Positions 1 to 8,293 of a DNA stretch of 64,000 nucleotides are shown one piece after another. The position numbers were made by a program, and so were the translations under genes. The notes below the pieces were generated by a model. That model was given only the letters and a program-made list of their open reading frames with translations, searched no databases and was not told the origin of the DNA. Origin of the DNA: G965261775 sp965261775 (GTDB lineage: Bacteria > Pseudomonadota > Gammaproteobacteria > Eutrophobiales > Eutrophobiaceae); contig OZ253477.1 in NCBI GenBank assembly GCA_965261775.1, positions 930,001 to 994,000 of the forward strand, in the 5' to 3' direction. The first letter of the stretch is position 1, and each line of letters opens with the position of its first letter.

Positions 1-2
1 TG

Positions 3-3000
3 AACCAGCGCCTGACACTGGCGGAGTGGTTTGTAAATCAGATGGGGTATTCCAGCAACCGCGAGATGCTGGACGACCTGAAAAACAGCGCGGAGGAATG
101 GACGGACGGATTGCATCCGGCGCTGGTTCGGGCGGTCAATCGGAATGGAACGGGGGTGAAGATTCCGGCGGACGCGCTGGCGAAAATGGACGACGACATT
201 CGCGCCGATTTGTTCGCAATAAACGCCCGCCGGTCGCCGCCGGTTTCGCTGAAGTATTTTCAGTATCTGGCGGCGCTGTCGGTGGAGAATTTCCTGCGGT
301 GTTATGCCGAAGGCCCGAAACAGTTGCTGGCGGAGTTGCAGAATTTCGCCAAGGCCCGGGGACCCCATTTTCCGCTTCCAAAAAGCACGAACGACCTGCG
401 GAAGTTGGCGCTGTGGATAGCGACGGGCGGCGGCAAGACGCTGCTGATGCATCTGAATCTGCGGCAGTTTCTGCGGCGGCGGGGTGAGTTGTTTTCGCCA
501 GACAATGTGATTTTGCTGACGCCCGGGGAGACGCTGAGCGCACAACACATGGCGGAGATGGAGCGCTCCGGCATTTCGTGCTTTCGTCACGGGGAGGCGC
601 GGGACGGGCTGGGACTGGGGGGAAAGCATCCGGTGCGGGTTTTGGAAATCACCAGGCTGGCGCCGAAGTCGGGAGACAAGTTGGTTTCCATTGACGAGTT
701 TGCGGGCGCGCGCAATCTGGTTCTGGTGGACGAGGGGCACAAGGGCGCGGGCGGCAAGGCGTGGTTTGAGCGCAAGCGAAAGCTGGCGGAGCGGGGTTTT
801 TTGATTGAATACAGCGCCACATTCGGTCAGGCGGTTGCGGGGGCGGACAAGGAGCGGGCGGAGGAATACGCGCATGCCATCGCGCTGGACTATTCCTACC
901 GCCACTTTCACGGCGACGGCTACGGCAAGGATTTTGATGTCGTCAATTTGAGCGGCGATCCAGCGGCGGAAAAACAGGACACGCTGATGCTGGGGAATCT
1001 GCTGGCGTTTTTACAGCAGCGGATGTGCTTTGCGGAAAACCGCGAGGCGTTTTTGCGACAGAATCTGGAGCCGCCGCTGCTGCTGATGCTGGGCGCCACG
1101 GTGACCGGCAAAAAAGACAAGGAAACGACCGACATTGCGGAGTTTTTGGGCTTTCTGCATCGGGTTGCGCTGGATCAGAATCGGGACGGAAAGGCGTGGC
1201 TGGAGGAAACCGCCGGGCGGATTCTGCGCGGGAATTCGGGGATTACGGAGAACGGGTGGGATGTTTTTCGTGATCGTCTGGACTGGCTGAACGCGCGTTT
1301 TGGCGGAAAAGGCGACGGAGCGGGGGACGCGAAAAAAGTTTGCGCGGCCCTGCTGGAGCATGTTTTTCGGGCGGATACGCGGGGCGGTCTGCAATTTTGT
1401 GCGATTCCAGGCGCGAAAGGCGAGGCGGCGCTGCGGGTGAGCGGCGGGGAGACGTTTGGGCTGGTTTATGTGGGGGATGTGATTCCGAAACTGAGCGAGA
1501 TTGTTGTGGAGCATACGCCCGGGATTCGGACGATTGAAGAATCCGCTCTGGGGCGCTTTTTCCCGGAGGTCGCGGGGCCGGGTTCGCCGATAAACATACT
1601 CATCGGCGCGAAGAAGTTCATGGAGGGATGGAACAGTTGGCGGGTCGCGGGCATGGGTCTGCTGCGGGTGGGCGTTGGCGAGGGCCCGCTGGTTTTTCAG
1701 TTGTTCGGTCGCGGCGTGCGGTTGAAAGGTGCGGGAATGTCGCTAAAACGCGGCGGAGACGGCGATGCGCCGCCGGATTTGGGGCTGCTGGAGACGATGA
1801 ACATTTTCGGGGTGAAGGCGGATTTCGTCAAGAAAATCCGCGAGATGCTGGAGCGCGAGGGCGTGTGGAAAGAGACGCTGCATTTGCCGATGAGCGAATT
1901 GCATCCGGATGCGCCGACCGAAAAATTGCTTGCGCCGAAGTATCCGGCGGAGGGGTTTGCGGAGGCCGTGCCGCTGGATGAGGACGCACGGATTGTGGCG
2001 GAGTTGGATTTGTCGTCCACTGTGATTCGGGTCGCGACCGGAGCGAACGCGGCAGCGGGCAGAGGAGGAGCGGCAAACGGGCCGGAGCCGATTCTGTTTC
2101 CGCCCGCGGCCGTCGCCGCGGTGGATTTTGATCGGTTGCGTCGGCGTCTTTTGCAGTATCGGGCGCGGTCGGAAAAATGGAATTTGATTTTTCCGCTGGA
2201 AAACCTGCCGGTGATTTTGGGCGGCGAATCCTGCCAGGTGAAATGCGATGACGAATCGTCGCTGGCGCCGACTTCGCTGCGCAATCTCCGGCGGATTCAG
2301 GATGCGGCATTCGCCGTGATGCGGAAATACGCGGACAAATTCTACGCCATTCGCCGCAGGGAGTGGGGGTTGAAGCATGTGAACTACGCGCCGCTGACAA
2401 ATGCCGAACCGGCGAAAGTGTCTATCAATGAACCCGGGGCGAACTACGCACCGCTGACGAAGGACCGCCGAAATTTTCCGAAACCGGAGGGCGGCTACAC
2501 GCTCCGCGTCCCGCATAACAACAAGGAATTCATCCGGGAAATTCGGGAGCTACTGACCGACAGGAAAAAACTGGAGGCGATGTGGGCGAGCGGAAACGGA
2601 CTGTGGCCGCCACGCGTTTATTTTTCCCACCATCTGTATCAGCCGCTGCTACTGGCGCAGGCGCTGAAAGACAAAGACATTGATGTTTCCCCGCCGGGGC
2701 TGAACGAAGGCGAGGCGGCCTTTGTGAAAAAACTGCAGGAACGCCTGCGGGACAGGCCGCCGTCCAGGAACGAGGAAATTTTTCTGCTGCGGAATCAATC
2801 CCGCGCCGGAGTGGGGTTTTACAGCGAAGCCGGGGGCGCTTACCCGGACTTCATCCTGTGGATAAAGCGCGGGGAAAAACAGCGGATCGTTTTCGTAGAG
2901 CCGCACGGAATGATTCACGCGCCCGCCTACATCAACGATCCGAAAGCGCGACTGCACGAGGATTTGATTCCGGTCAGCGAAAAACTCGCCGCGAAAAACC

Positions 3001-3161
3001 CGAATGTGCAAATGGGCGCCTTTGTGGTGAGCGAAACGGCGTTTAACGAATTGAAGCCGAAATACGGCAACGGCAACTGGACGCGGAAGAACTTTCACGA
3101 AAAACACATCCTTTTCCCCGATGATGACTACATCCGCCACATTCTGGCGGACGAGGAGTAA
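3..3161 (+). CDS. DEAD/DEAH-box helicase with C-terminal nuclease-like region, type III restriction Res-like (5' partial)
   Basis: Probable ATP-dependent DNA translocase/nuclease. The frame is open to the left edge of the window, so the ATG at 42 is probably internal and the gene starts upstream. Counting from that ATG: Walker A ATGGGKT at 127-133, motif II DEGH at 230-233, motif III SAT at 258-260, and a motif VI-like FGRGVRLKG in the second RecA domain. Near the C-terminus YPDFILWI followed by IVFVEPHG resembles the PD-(D/E)xK nuclease core of type III Res subunits, but the usual Lys is not obvious. At least 1,052 residues are present. The DNA is visibly more GC-rich than the genes after 4.6 kb, which suggests transfer. 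The partner gene, if any, lies left of the window. Function in phage defence is inference. Confidence 0.8.
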   Translation, partial: NQRLTLAEWFVNQMGYSSNREMLDDLKNSAEEWTDGLHPALVRAVNRNGTGVKIPADALAKMDDDIRADLFAINARRSPPVSLKYFQYLAALSVENFLRCYAEGPKQLLAELQNFAKARGPHFPLPKSTNDLRKLALWIATGGGKTLLMHLNLRQFLRRRGELFSPDNVILLTPGETLSAQHMAEMERSGISCFRHGEARDGLGLGGKHPVRVLEITRLAPKSGDKLVSIDEFAGARNLVLVDEGHKGAGGKAWFERKRKLAERGFLIEYSATFGQAVAGADKERAEEYAHAIALDYSYRHFHGDGYGKDFDVVNLSGDPAAEKQDTLMLGNLLAFLQQRMCFAENREAFLRQNLEPPLLLMLGATVTGKKDKETTDIAEFLGFLHRVALDQNRDGKAWLEETAGRILRGNSGITENGWDVFRDRLDWLNARFGGKGDGAGDAKKVCAALLEHVFRADTRGGLQFCAIPGAKGEAALRVSGGETFGLVYVGDVIPKLSEIVVEHTPGIRTIEESALGRFFPEVAGPGSPINILIGAKKFMEGWNSWRVAGMGLLRVGVGEGPLVFQLFGRGVRLKGAGMSLKRGGDGDAPPDLGLLETMNIFGVKADFVKKIREMLEREGVWKETLHLPMSELHPDAPTEKLLAPKYPAEGFAEAVPLDEDARIVAELDLSSTVIRVATGANAAAGRGGAANGPEPILFPPAAVAAVDFDRLRRRLLQYRARSEKWNLIFPLENLPVILGGESCQVKCDDESSLAPTSLRNLRRIQDAAFAVMRKYADKFYAIRRREWGLKHVNYAPLTNAEPAKVSINEPGANYAPLTKDRRNFPKPEGGYTLRVPHNNKEFIREIRELLTDRKKLEAMWASGNGLWPPRVYFSHHLYQPLLLAQALKDKDIDVSPPGLNEGEAAFVKKLQERLRDRPPSRNEEIFLLRNQSRAGVGFYSEAGGAYPDFILWIKRGEKQRIVFVEPHGMIHAPAYINDPKARLHEDLIPVSEKLAAKNPNVQMGAFVVSETAFNELKPKYGNGNWTRKNFHEKHILFPDDDYIRHILADEE

Positions 3162-3201
3162 TTTCCCGCGCAAGCGAAAATGGGAGGAAGCTGTGGAGGT
3201 T

Positions 3202-3699
3202 CTACTTTGTTATTTCGTTGGCGGCTTTGGCCATTTCAATCGCCCGGTCGGCGGCGGCGTCACCTTTTGAGGTGCGGATCATTTCCACCACTGCCTTAAA
3301 CCATTCCTCACCGGTGAGGTGCGGGGCGTTGTCGGCGAAGTCGTAAAAGTCCGGCTTTTCGTCCACAAAGATGTGGCGGGCGATTTTCAGCGGCGGCGGA
3401 TTTTCCAGCGCACCGACAAACATCCCCCACTGGTCGTCTTCATTTTCGCCGACCATCCGCCAAAACAACTGCGTTCCGCATTCGGCGCAAAATCCGCGCT
3501 GTGCCCACGGGGAGGATTGCCGCCATTTAAGGGAGTCGTCCGCGTCAAAGACGGGACGGGATATGCTGGCAGCGGCGGGGGGCAAGCCGCCGTTGAGTCT
3601 GCGGCACATTGTGCAGTGGCACACGGTAACTTCGCTCGGGACTTCCGCCAGCCGAAACTGCACGGCGCCGCACTGGCATTTTCCAATTTGCTCGCTCAT
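3202..3699 (-). CDS. GFA/CENP-V family zinc-binding protein
   Basis: A 165-residue single-domain protein of the glutathione-dependent formaldehyde-activating (GFA, CENP-V/Mss4-like) fold. Visible zinc-ligand motifs are KCQCGAVQF near residue 8, CHCTMCRR near residue 28 and CAECGTQLFW near residue 75. The family binds structural zinc and sometimes acts on S-hydroxymethylglutathione, but most bacterial members have no proven substrate. It is convergent with the helicase gene, with a gap of about 40 bp. An upstream AGGAGCT serves as ribosome binding site. No operon partner is seen. Confidence 0.85.
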   Translation of the reverse strand: MSEQIGKCQCGAVQFRLAEVPSEVTVCHCTMCRRLNGGLPPAAASISRPVFDADDSLKWRQSSPWAQRGFCAECGTQLFWRMVGENEDDQWGMFVGALENPPPLKIARHIFVDEKPDFYDFADNAPHLTGEEWFKAVVEMIRTSKGDAAADRAIEMAKAANEITK

Positions 3700-3744
3700 G
3701 GTTGGAGCTCCTTTAAGTGTGTCGGGAAAGCTGCATTGTAGCAG

Positions 3745-3780
3745 GTTTCAGTTGCCAGGTGATTGGTTATACTGATGTCG
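3745..3780 (+). repeat. Short dispersed repeat, copy 1
   Basis: First of three local copies of a 25-36 bp sequence with core TTGCCAGGTGATTGGTTAT. This copy shares the longer stretch GTTTCAG...ACTGATGTCG with the others. Copies 1 and 3 lie in the same orientation and bracket the lipoprotein gene and the truncated DUF6527 gene. Read in the frame of the DUF6527 gene, the repeat encodes QLPGDWLY followed by a stop. Confidence 0.8.
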
Positions 3781-3887
3781 GTTATTGATTTTAATTGTCA
3801 GGACGATCCGCCAGCTTAAAAAAGGCTTGGCCACTGAGCCTGATTAACAAATCAGTGGCATTTTATTAAATAATAGGAGATGAAGAA

Positions 3888-4166
3888 ATGAAAAATATAA
3901 TAATAAGTATACTTGTGCTTTTCACGGCGGGGTGCTTCGCAACCCTGAAACCCGCCATATCGGATATTTCCGATTCGATGGTGAAGGTTCAGGCCCAAAA
4001 AAACCCTGTGGGACAATATCCTCCCGAAACGGAAATTGAACAAGAAGCCATTCGTGGCTGTGCGCAGTATGAAAAATATCCTAATTTGATGAGTAGTCGT
4101 TGTGTTTTCGTCGAATTTGGTGATTGCAAAATCAGGGAGTTTTTGTTCACTTGTAAGGAAATGTGA
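3888..4166 (+). CDS. Small putative lipoprotein
   Basis: A 92-residue protein with no family I recognise. The N-terminus is a type II signal peptide: MKN, a hydrophobic stretch, then lipobox TAGC with Cys at residue 16, so it is probably lipid-anchored. The mature part has three more cysteines (residues 58, 71 and 79) and a fourth at 89, which suggests disulfides in the periplasm. AGGAGATGAAGAA just upstream is a good ribosome binding site. Its stop overlaps the next short reading frame (ATGTGA), so the two look cotranscribed. The whole segment lies between two direct repeats. Confidence 0.6.
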   Translation: MKNIIISILVLFTAGCFATLKPAISDISDSMVKVQAQKNPVGQYPPETEIEQEAIRGCAQYEKYPNLMSSRCVFVEFGDCKIREFLFTCKEM

Positions 4167-4171
4167 ACGTA

Positions 4172-4345
4172 ATGGCAGGTAGAGCTGAAACCGTCAAATG
4201 GAAGATTGTGGAATTTATTCCGGAAACGCCCGATGACGGGATTGTTTATGTGTCGAACCAGTACAACGTCGCGGTGCATAGATGTTGTTGTGGCTGCGGT
4301 GAGAAAGTCGTCACGCCTCAGTTGCCTGGGGACTGGTTATACTGA
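4172..4345 (+). pseudogene. Truncated DUF6527 (BubE-like) protein, N-terminal fragment
   Basis: A 57-residue fragment. Its sequence KWKIVEFIPETPDDGIVYVS followed by AVHRCCCGCGEKVVTP is the highly characteristic start of DUF6527 proteins, which I recall being named BubE where they sit in bacterial ubiquitin-like conjugation operons. Full-length members run on for roughly 60 or more residues after VVTP. Here the frame goes straight into the local repeat (QLPGDWLY) and stops. The family normally has a similar P-x-DW step just after VVTP, so the repeat may derive from this gene. AAGGAA lies upstream of the ATG at 4172. A GTG at 4163 overlapping the lipoprotein stop is the alternative start. Confidence 0.65.
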
Positions 4346-4350
4346 TGTCG
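4321..4350 (+). repeat. Short dispersed repeat, copy 2 (inside DUF6527 stump)
   Basis: Diverged copy (TTGCCTGGGGACTGGTTAT) of the repeat at 3745. It retains the downstream ACTGATGTCG. It forms the last codons and the stop of the truncated DUF6527 frame. Confidence 0.75.
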
Positions 4351-4356
4351 GTGTAG

Positions 4357-4376
4357 GCCCCCGCTTTCGCGGGGGC
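4357..4376. repeat. Perfect short hairpin, REP-like
   Basis: GCCCCCGC, a TTTC loop, then GCGGGGGC: an 8-bp perfect stem followed by GACG. It is the same design as the CCCCTGC-TTTC-GCAGGGG-TGACG element near 15,020, so this is probably a genome-dispersed REP-type palindrome and not a terminator. There is no T-run on either side. Confidence 0.65.
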
Positions 4377-4388
4377 GACGGTGGATGC

Positions 4389-4413
4389 GTTTCAGTTGCC
4401 AGGTGATTGGTTA
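4389..4413 (+). repeat. Short dispersed repeat, copy 3
   Basis: Identical to the first 25 bases of copy 1 (GTTTCAG through GGTTAT). It lacks the trailing ACTGATGTCG. The 190 bp between here and the next gene hold nothing I can identify. Confidence 0.75.
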
Positions 4414-4605
4414 TAAGGCGTAACCCGTCAAAAGCACCCCGCGAATATTCAAAAGCGTCGGGGGATGTCGGCCCCTGCTCAAAAGCGCTATAGTCATGAG
4501 GGGAAAGGGCCGCTTCATGGCGTGGTATGGCCGGGTTCCCGCTCGCGCAGAAGGCGTGGTTTCGCACCGTTCTCAAACGCATCATCATTTACGTTAAAAT
4601 GGCTT

Positions 4606-5415
4606 ATGTTTCCGGACCTGGGATTGATGATCATGATTGCCTACGCCGCCGCCGGTATCCTGGCGGGTCTGGTCGGGGGTATGCTGGGGATCGGCGGCGG
4701 TATTGTCATTGTGCCCGTTTTGCATTATCTGTTTCAATATCAGGGCTTTCCGGCGTCCAGCCTGATGCAGGTGGTGATCGCGACGTCGCTGGCGACCATC
4801 GTTGTGACGTCCGTTGCCGCGACTTACGCGCATCACCGGAAAGGGGCTGTGTTGTGGCCTGTCTTGTTCCGGTTTGTGCCCGGCCTGCTGATCGGCAGTT
4901 GTCTGGGCGCCATGCTGGCCGATATTGTTTCGAGTGATTTTCTGCGCCTTATCTTCGGCGCGTTTGAGATACTGGTCGCCCTGCAAATCGGGTTCAACCT
5001 GACGCCAGGTGCGCGGACGGCGTTGCCGAATGCCTCGGTACTGGCGGGTTCCGGCACCGGTATCGGTTTCTTTTCGACGCTGCTGGGGATCGGCGGCGGC
5101 ACGCTGACTGTCCCGTTTTTATTGTGGCATAACGTTAATATCCGTAATGCCGTCGCGGTCTCTTCCGCCTGCGGTTTTCCCGTTGCGGTGGCGGGTACGG
5201 CGACGATGATTGTGGCTGGCCAGGATAACAGCGGATTGCCGGAGCATGCTTTCGGTTATCTCTACTGGCCGGCGGCGCTGCTCATCATGGCGATGACAGT
5301 GGTATTCGCTCCGTATGGGGCGAAATTGACGCATTATCTTCCCGTCAATATATTAAAACGCCTGTTCGCGGTATTATTGTTTATTGTGGGGGTCAGGATG
5401 CTGGTGCCCGCCTGA
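4606..5415 (+). CDS. TSUP (TauE/SafE) family membrane permease
   Basis: Integral membrane protein of about 269 residues in the sulfite exporter TauE/SafE family, which moves small sulfur-containing or organic anions. The two family half-repeats are visible: GLVGGMLGIGGGIVIVPVL near the N-terminus and GFFSTLLGIGGGTLTVPFL in the second half, each starting a bundle of hydrophobic helices. The reading frame is open further upstream to 4465, but that extension is Arg-rich and non-membrane, so I place the start at the ATG at 4606; 4627 is an alternative. The substrate cannot be told. YjbQ follows after 24 bp. Confidence 0.85.
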   Translation: MFPDLGLMIMIAYAAAGILAGLVGGMLGIGGGIVIVPVLHYLFQYQGFPASSLMQVVIATSLATIVVTSVAATYAHHRKGAVLWPVLFRFVPGLLIGSCLGAMLADIVSSDFLRLIFGAFEILVALQIGFNLTPGARTALPNASVLAGSGTGIGFFSTLLGIGGGTLTVPFLLWHNVNIRNAVAVSSACGFPVAVAGTATMIVAGQDNSGLPEHAFGYLYWPAALLIMAMTVVFAPYGAKLTHYLPVNILKRLFAVLLFIVGVRMLVPA

Positions 5416-5439
5416 GGAGAGGGTGCGAAATGGCGGTTT

Positions 5440-5865
5440 GTGGAAATGACGATAATACAGCATACGTTTAATTTTAATACGCGGCCGCGGCAGATACTGG
5501 AGTTTACCCGTGAGGTACAGGATGTCGTGGCGGACAGCGGCATGGCGCGTGGCCTGTGCCATTTGTTCATCCGCCACACCAGCGCTTCTTTGATGATTTG
5601 TGAAAACGCTGATCCGGATGTTCAGGCTGATCTGGAAACGTTTATGCGGCATATCGCGCCGGACGGCGATCCGATGTTTACCCATGTTACCGAGGGCGCG
5701 GATGATATGCCCGCGCATATCCGCACCCTGATTACGAATGTCAGCCTGACCGTGCCGATCACTTCGGCGCGTTGTCAGTTGGGGGTCTGGCAGGGTATTT
5801 ATCTGTGGGAGCACCGCACCGGCCCGCATCGTCGTGAGGTCATCATGACACTGCACGGAGAATAG
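5440..5865 (+). CDS. yjbQ: YjbQ/UPF0047 family protein
   Basis: Small cytosolic protein of 141 residues. Family marks are HLFIRHTSASLMICENADPD near residue 42, HVTEGADDMPAHIR near 85 and GVWQGIYLWEHR near 117; the conserved His and Glu residues line the metal/active site of the trimer. Escherichia coli YjbQ has been reported to show weak thiamine-phosphate synthase activity, but its true role is unsettled. GTG at 5440 or ATG at 5446 starts it. DUF427 follows after 2 bp, so the pair is probably cotranscribed. Confidence 0.88.
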   Translation: MEMTIIQHTFNFNTRPRQILEFTREVQDVVADSGMARGLCHLFIRHTSASLMICENADPDVQADLETFMRHIAPDGDPMFTHVTEGADDMPAHIRTLITNVSLTVPITSARCQLGVWQGIYLWEHRTGPHRREVIMTLHGE

Positions 5866-5867
5866 CC

Positions 5868-6158
5868 ATGGCAAAAGCTGTCTGGAACGGCGCCGTACTG
5901 GCGGAAAGCGCGGCGTGTAAAAAAGTGGAGGGCAATCTCTATTTCCCGCCGGAATCTGTCAACAAGGCGTTTTTAAGGAGCAGCGATACCCGTTCGGTTT
6001 GTTTCTGGAAAGGCCGGGCCCGTTATTACGATATTGAGGTCAGTGGCAAAACCTGCAAGGACGCCGCCTGGTATTACCCCAAAACAACGCCGTTAGCGAG
6101 GCATATCAAGGACTATATCGCGTTTTGGAAAGATGTCGAGGTAACGGAAAAGCCCTGA
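5868..6158 (+). CDS. DUF427 domain protein
   Basis: A 96-residue protein that is a single DUF427 domain. The family pattern KVEGNLYFPPESV, then CFWKGRARYYDIEV, then AAWYYPKTTPLA is intact. The biochemical function is unknown. It starts two bases after yjbQ stops, with GGAGAATAGCC as ribosome binding site overlapping the yjbQ end, so translation is likely coupled. It is convergent with hemH. Confidence 0.88.
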   Translation: MAKAVWNGAVLAESAACKKVEGNLYFPPESVNKAFLRSSDTRSVCFWKGRARYYDIEVSGKTCKDAAWYYPKTTPLARHIKDYIAFWKDVEVTEKP

Positions 6159-6201
6159 AAAGCGGGTCGTGCCGGGGGAGACAGGTTGACGGGCATTTCG
6201 G

Positions 6202-7284
6202 CTATTGTTTCGCGCCCAGTTGCTTTGCCCGATTCAGACGTTTGCCGTAATCATCCGCCTGGTCTTCCCAGCCCTGACAGTGTTGCAGGATGATTTGCGT
6301 CAGCGCGTTAATATGATCTTCTCTGTCGTTCAGGGCGGGAATATAGGAAAAATATGCGCCGCCTGCCCGGAAAAAATTTTGTTCGTTTTGCAGTTTAATT
6401 TCTTCGAGCGTTTCAAGACAGTCAACGGCAAACCCCGGGCAGATCACTTGCACATGGCGGACACCGTTTTTGGCGAGTGCCGTCAGGGTTTTGTCCGTAT
6501 AGGGTTTCAACCATTCGCGCGGACCAAAGCGGGACTGGAACGTGACTTGCCAGTCCGCGTCGGCCAGACCCAGTTTTTCTGAAACCAGCCGCGCTGTTTT
6601 ATGGCATTCGCAATGGTAGGGGTCCCCGGCAAGAAAGTAATGCCTGGGGATGCCGTGAAAAGAGTACAGGAGCTTTTCCGGCTTTGGGGATTCCTGCCAG
6701 TGCTGTTCAATGCTGTTCGCCAAAGCGGCGATGTAATCGGGATGGTCATGGTAATGATTGATCATTCTTAATTCAGGGATACGCCGCCAGGTTTTCAGTT
6801 CGTCGGCGACGGCGTCAAAGGTCGAGGCGGTGGTGGTGGCGGAGTACTGCGGATAAAGCGGAAAAATCAAAACGCGGTTGGCGCCGGCCTGTCGAAGTTT
6901 TTTCAGCCCCGAGGCGATCGACGGGTTACCGTAACGCATGGCTATCTCAACCACAAAGGGGGTATCGGTCAGTTTGTCCAATCGGGTCTGTACCGCGTCG
7001 ACCTGTCTTATGCTGTGGTAAAGCAAGGGGGAGCCGCTGTCCGTCCAGACTTCCTGATAGGCTCTGGCCGAGCGGCGGGGCCGGGTACGGAGAATTATGC
7101 CGTGCAGCACAAACCACCAGATGAATTTTGGCACTTCAATGATACGCGGGTCAGACAGGAATTCTCCCAGGTATTTTCTCAAGGCGGCCGGCGTCGGCAT
7201 ATCGGGCGTGCCGAGATTGCTGATCAGTACCCCCGTGCAACCTGTGTCGTCGTGTTTGTGGTCCGGGTCACCCTGATATTTCAT
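6202..7284 (-). CDS. hemH: Ferrochelatase
   Basis: Inserts Fe(II) into protoporphyrin IX, the last step of heme b synthesis. The 360-residue length is normal. The sequence opens the domain with GVLISNLGTPDMPT (residue 19 on), carries the catalytic-His segment YSFHGIPRHY near residue 207, and ends the active site with CPGFAVDCLETLEEI (about 285-300, including the conserved acidic residues). There is no C-terminal [2Fe-2S] motif, as expected for this class. It is the third heme gene in the window after hemB and hemE, though none are adjacent. Confidence 0.95.
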   Translation of the reverse strand: MKYQGDPDHKHDDTGCTGVLISNLGTPDMPTPAALRKYLGEFLSDPRIIEVPKFIWWFVLHGIILRTRPRRSARAYQEVWTDSGSPLLYHSIRQVDAVQTRLDKLTDTPFVVEIAMRYGNPSIASGLKKLRQAGANRVLIFPLYPQYSATTTASTFDAVADELKTWRRIPELRMINHYHDHPDYIAALANSIEQHWQESPKPEKLLYSFHGIPRHYFLAGDPYHCECHKTARLVSEKLGLADADWQVTFQSRFGPREWLKPYTDKTLTALAKNGVRHVQVICPGFAVDCLETLEEIKLQNEQNFFRAGGAYFSYIPALNDREDHINALTQIILQHCQGWEDQADDYGKRLNRAKQLGAKQ

Positions 7285-7333
7285 AGGGGGTTCTTTTCAG
7301 CGGATGAGTGATGCGCGTGGACAGGGGTCGATG

Positions 7334-8218
7334 TCAGGGAAGACCCTTTTCCAAAGCGGCGATCCGTTCCTCCAGCGGCGGATGGGTCATGAAGAGGCGG
7401 TTGATCCCGCCGCGCTTGCCGGAGATGCCAAACGCCGCCATTTCGTCTGGCAAGGGGGCAGGGTCGCTGGCCTGTTGCAGACGACGCAGGGCCGAGATCA
7501 TTTTTTCACGCCCGGCCAGATAGGCGCCGCCGCTGTCCGCTCTGAACTCGCGCCGCCGTGAAAACCACAAGACGATAATACTGGCGAGTATGGATAACAC
7601 AATCTGGATAAGGATGCTCCCGATCCAGTAACCGGGGCCGTGACCGCGCTCTATTTTGAAGACGGTGCGGTCGATGAGGTGTCCGATGACGCGGGAGAAA
7701 AAGATCACGAAGGTGTTGACAACGCCCTGTATCAGAGTGAGTGTGACCATATCACCGTTGGCGATATGACTGACTTCATGCCCCAGCACCGCTTCCACCT
7801 CGCCCTGGTCCATGCTGTTTAACAAACCGCTGCTCACCGCCACCAGCGCCGCATTTTTATTCATGCCGGTCGCGAAAGCGTTGGGTTGGGGTGAATCGAA
7901 TATACCCACTTCCGGCATGCCGATACCGGCTTCCCGCGCCTGCATTTCAACGGTTGAGACGAGCCATTGCTCTTGTTGGTTGTCTGGCGTTTCAATGAGT
8001 TTAACGCCCATGCTTTTTTTGGCTATCCATTTCGATATGGCGAGCGAAATCAGTGAACCACCCATACCTAACACCGCTGCGAAGATTAACAGCCCGGTCA
8101 GGTTTAATCCGCCGCCCTGCCCTTCAAGCATGGCATCTATGCCCAGCAGACGCATGCTGACGCTGAGTACCAGCAGTATGGCGATATTGGTGCCGAAAAA
8201 AAGGAATAAACGCAACAT
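7334..8218 (-). CDS. htpX: Protease HtpX (M48B)
   Basis: Zinc metalloprotease of the inner membrane that degrades misfolded membrane proteins alongside FtsH. The 294 residues match the family. Two N-terminal transmembrane helices (residues 4-24 and 40-62) precede the zinc motif HEVSHIANGD near residue 145; further hydrophobic helices follow, with FRADSGGAYLAGR supplying the third zinc ligand. AGGAGGT sits 8-9 bases before the ATG, a strong ribosome binding site. In Escherichia coli htpX is induced by CpxR; no site was identified here. Confidence 0.95.
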   Translation of the reverse strand: MLRLFLFFGTNIAILLVLSVSMRLLGIDAMLEGQGGGLNLTGLLIFAAVLGMGGSLISLAISKWIAKKSMGVKLIETPDNQQEQWLVSTVEMQAREAGIGMPEVGIFDSPQPNAFATGMNKNAALVAVSSGLLNSMDQGEVEAVLGHEVSHIANGDMVTLTLIQGVVNTFVIFFSRVIGHLIDRTVFKIERGHGPGYWIGSILIQIVLSILASIIVLWFSRRREFRADSGGAYLAGREKMISALRRLQQASDPAPLPDEMAAFGISGKRGGINRLFMTHPPLEERIAALEKGLP

Positions 8219-8293
8219 GGTTATTCAAACCTCCTGTGATAAATAGTCAAACCGGTAACATTATAGCGAAATAGCTACAAAAAAGCTGGCGTG

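Noticed and set aside
1743..2516. Long minus-strand frames inside the helicase gene
   Set aside because: They arise from the GC-rich codons of the real gene; Arg/Pro-rich translations with no motifs.
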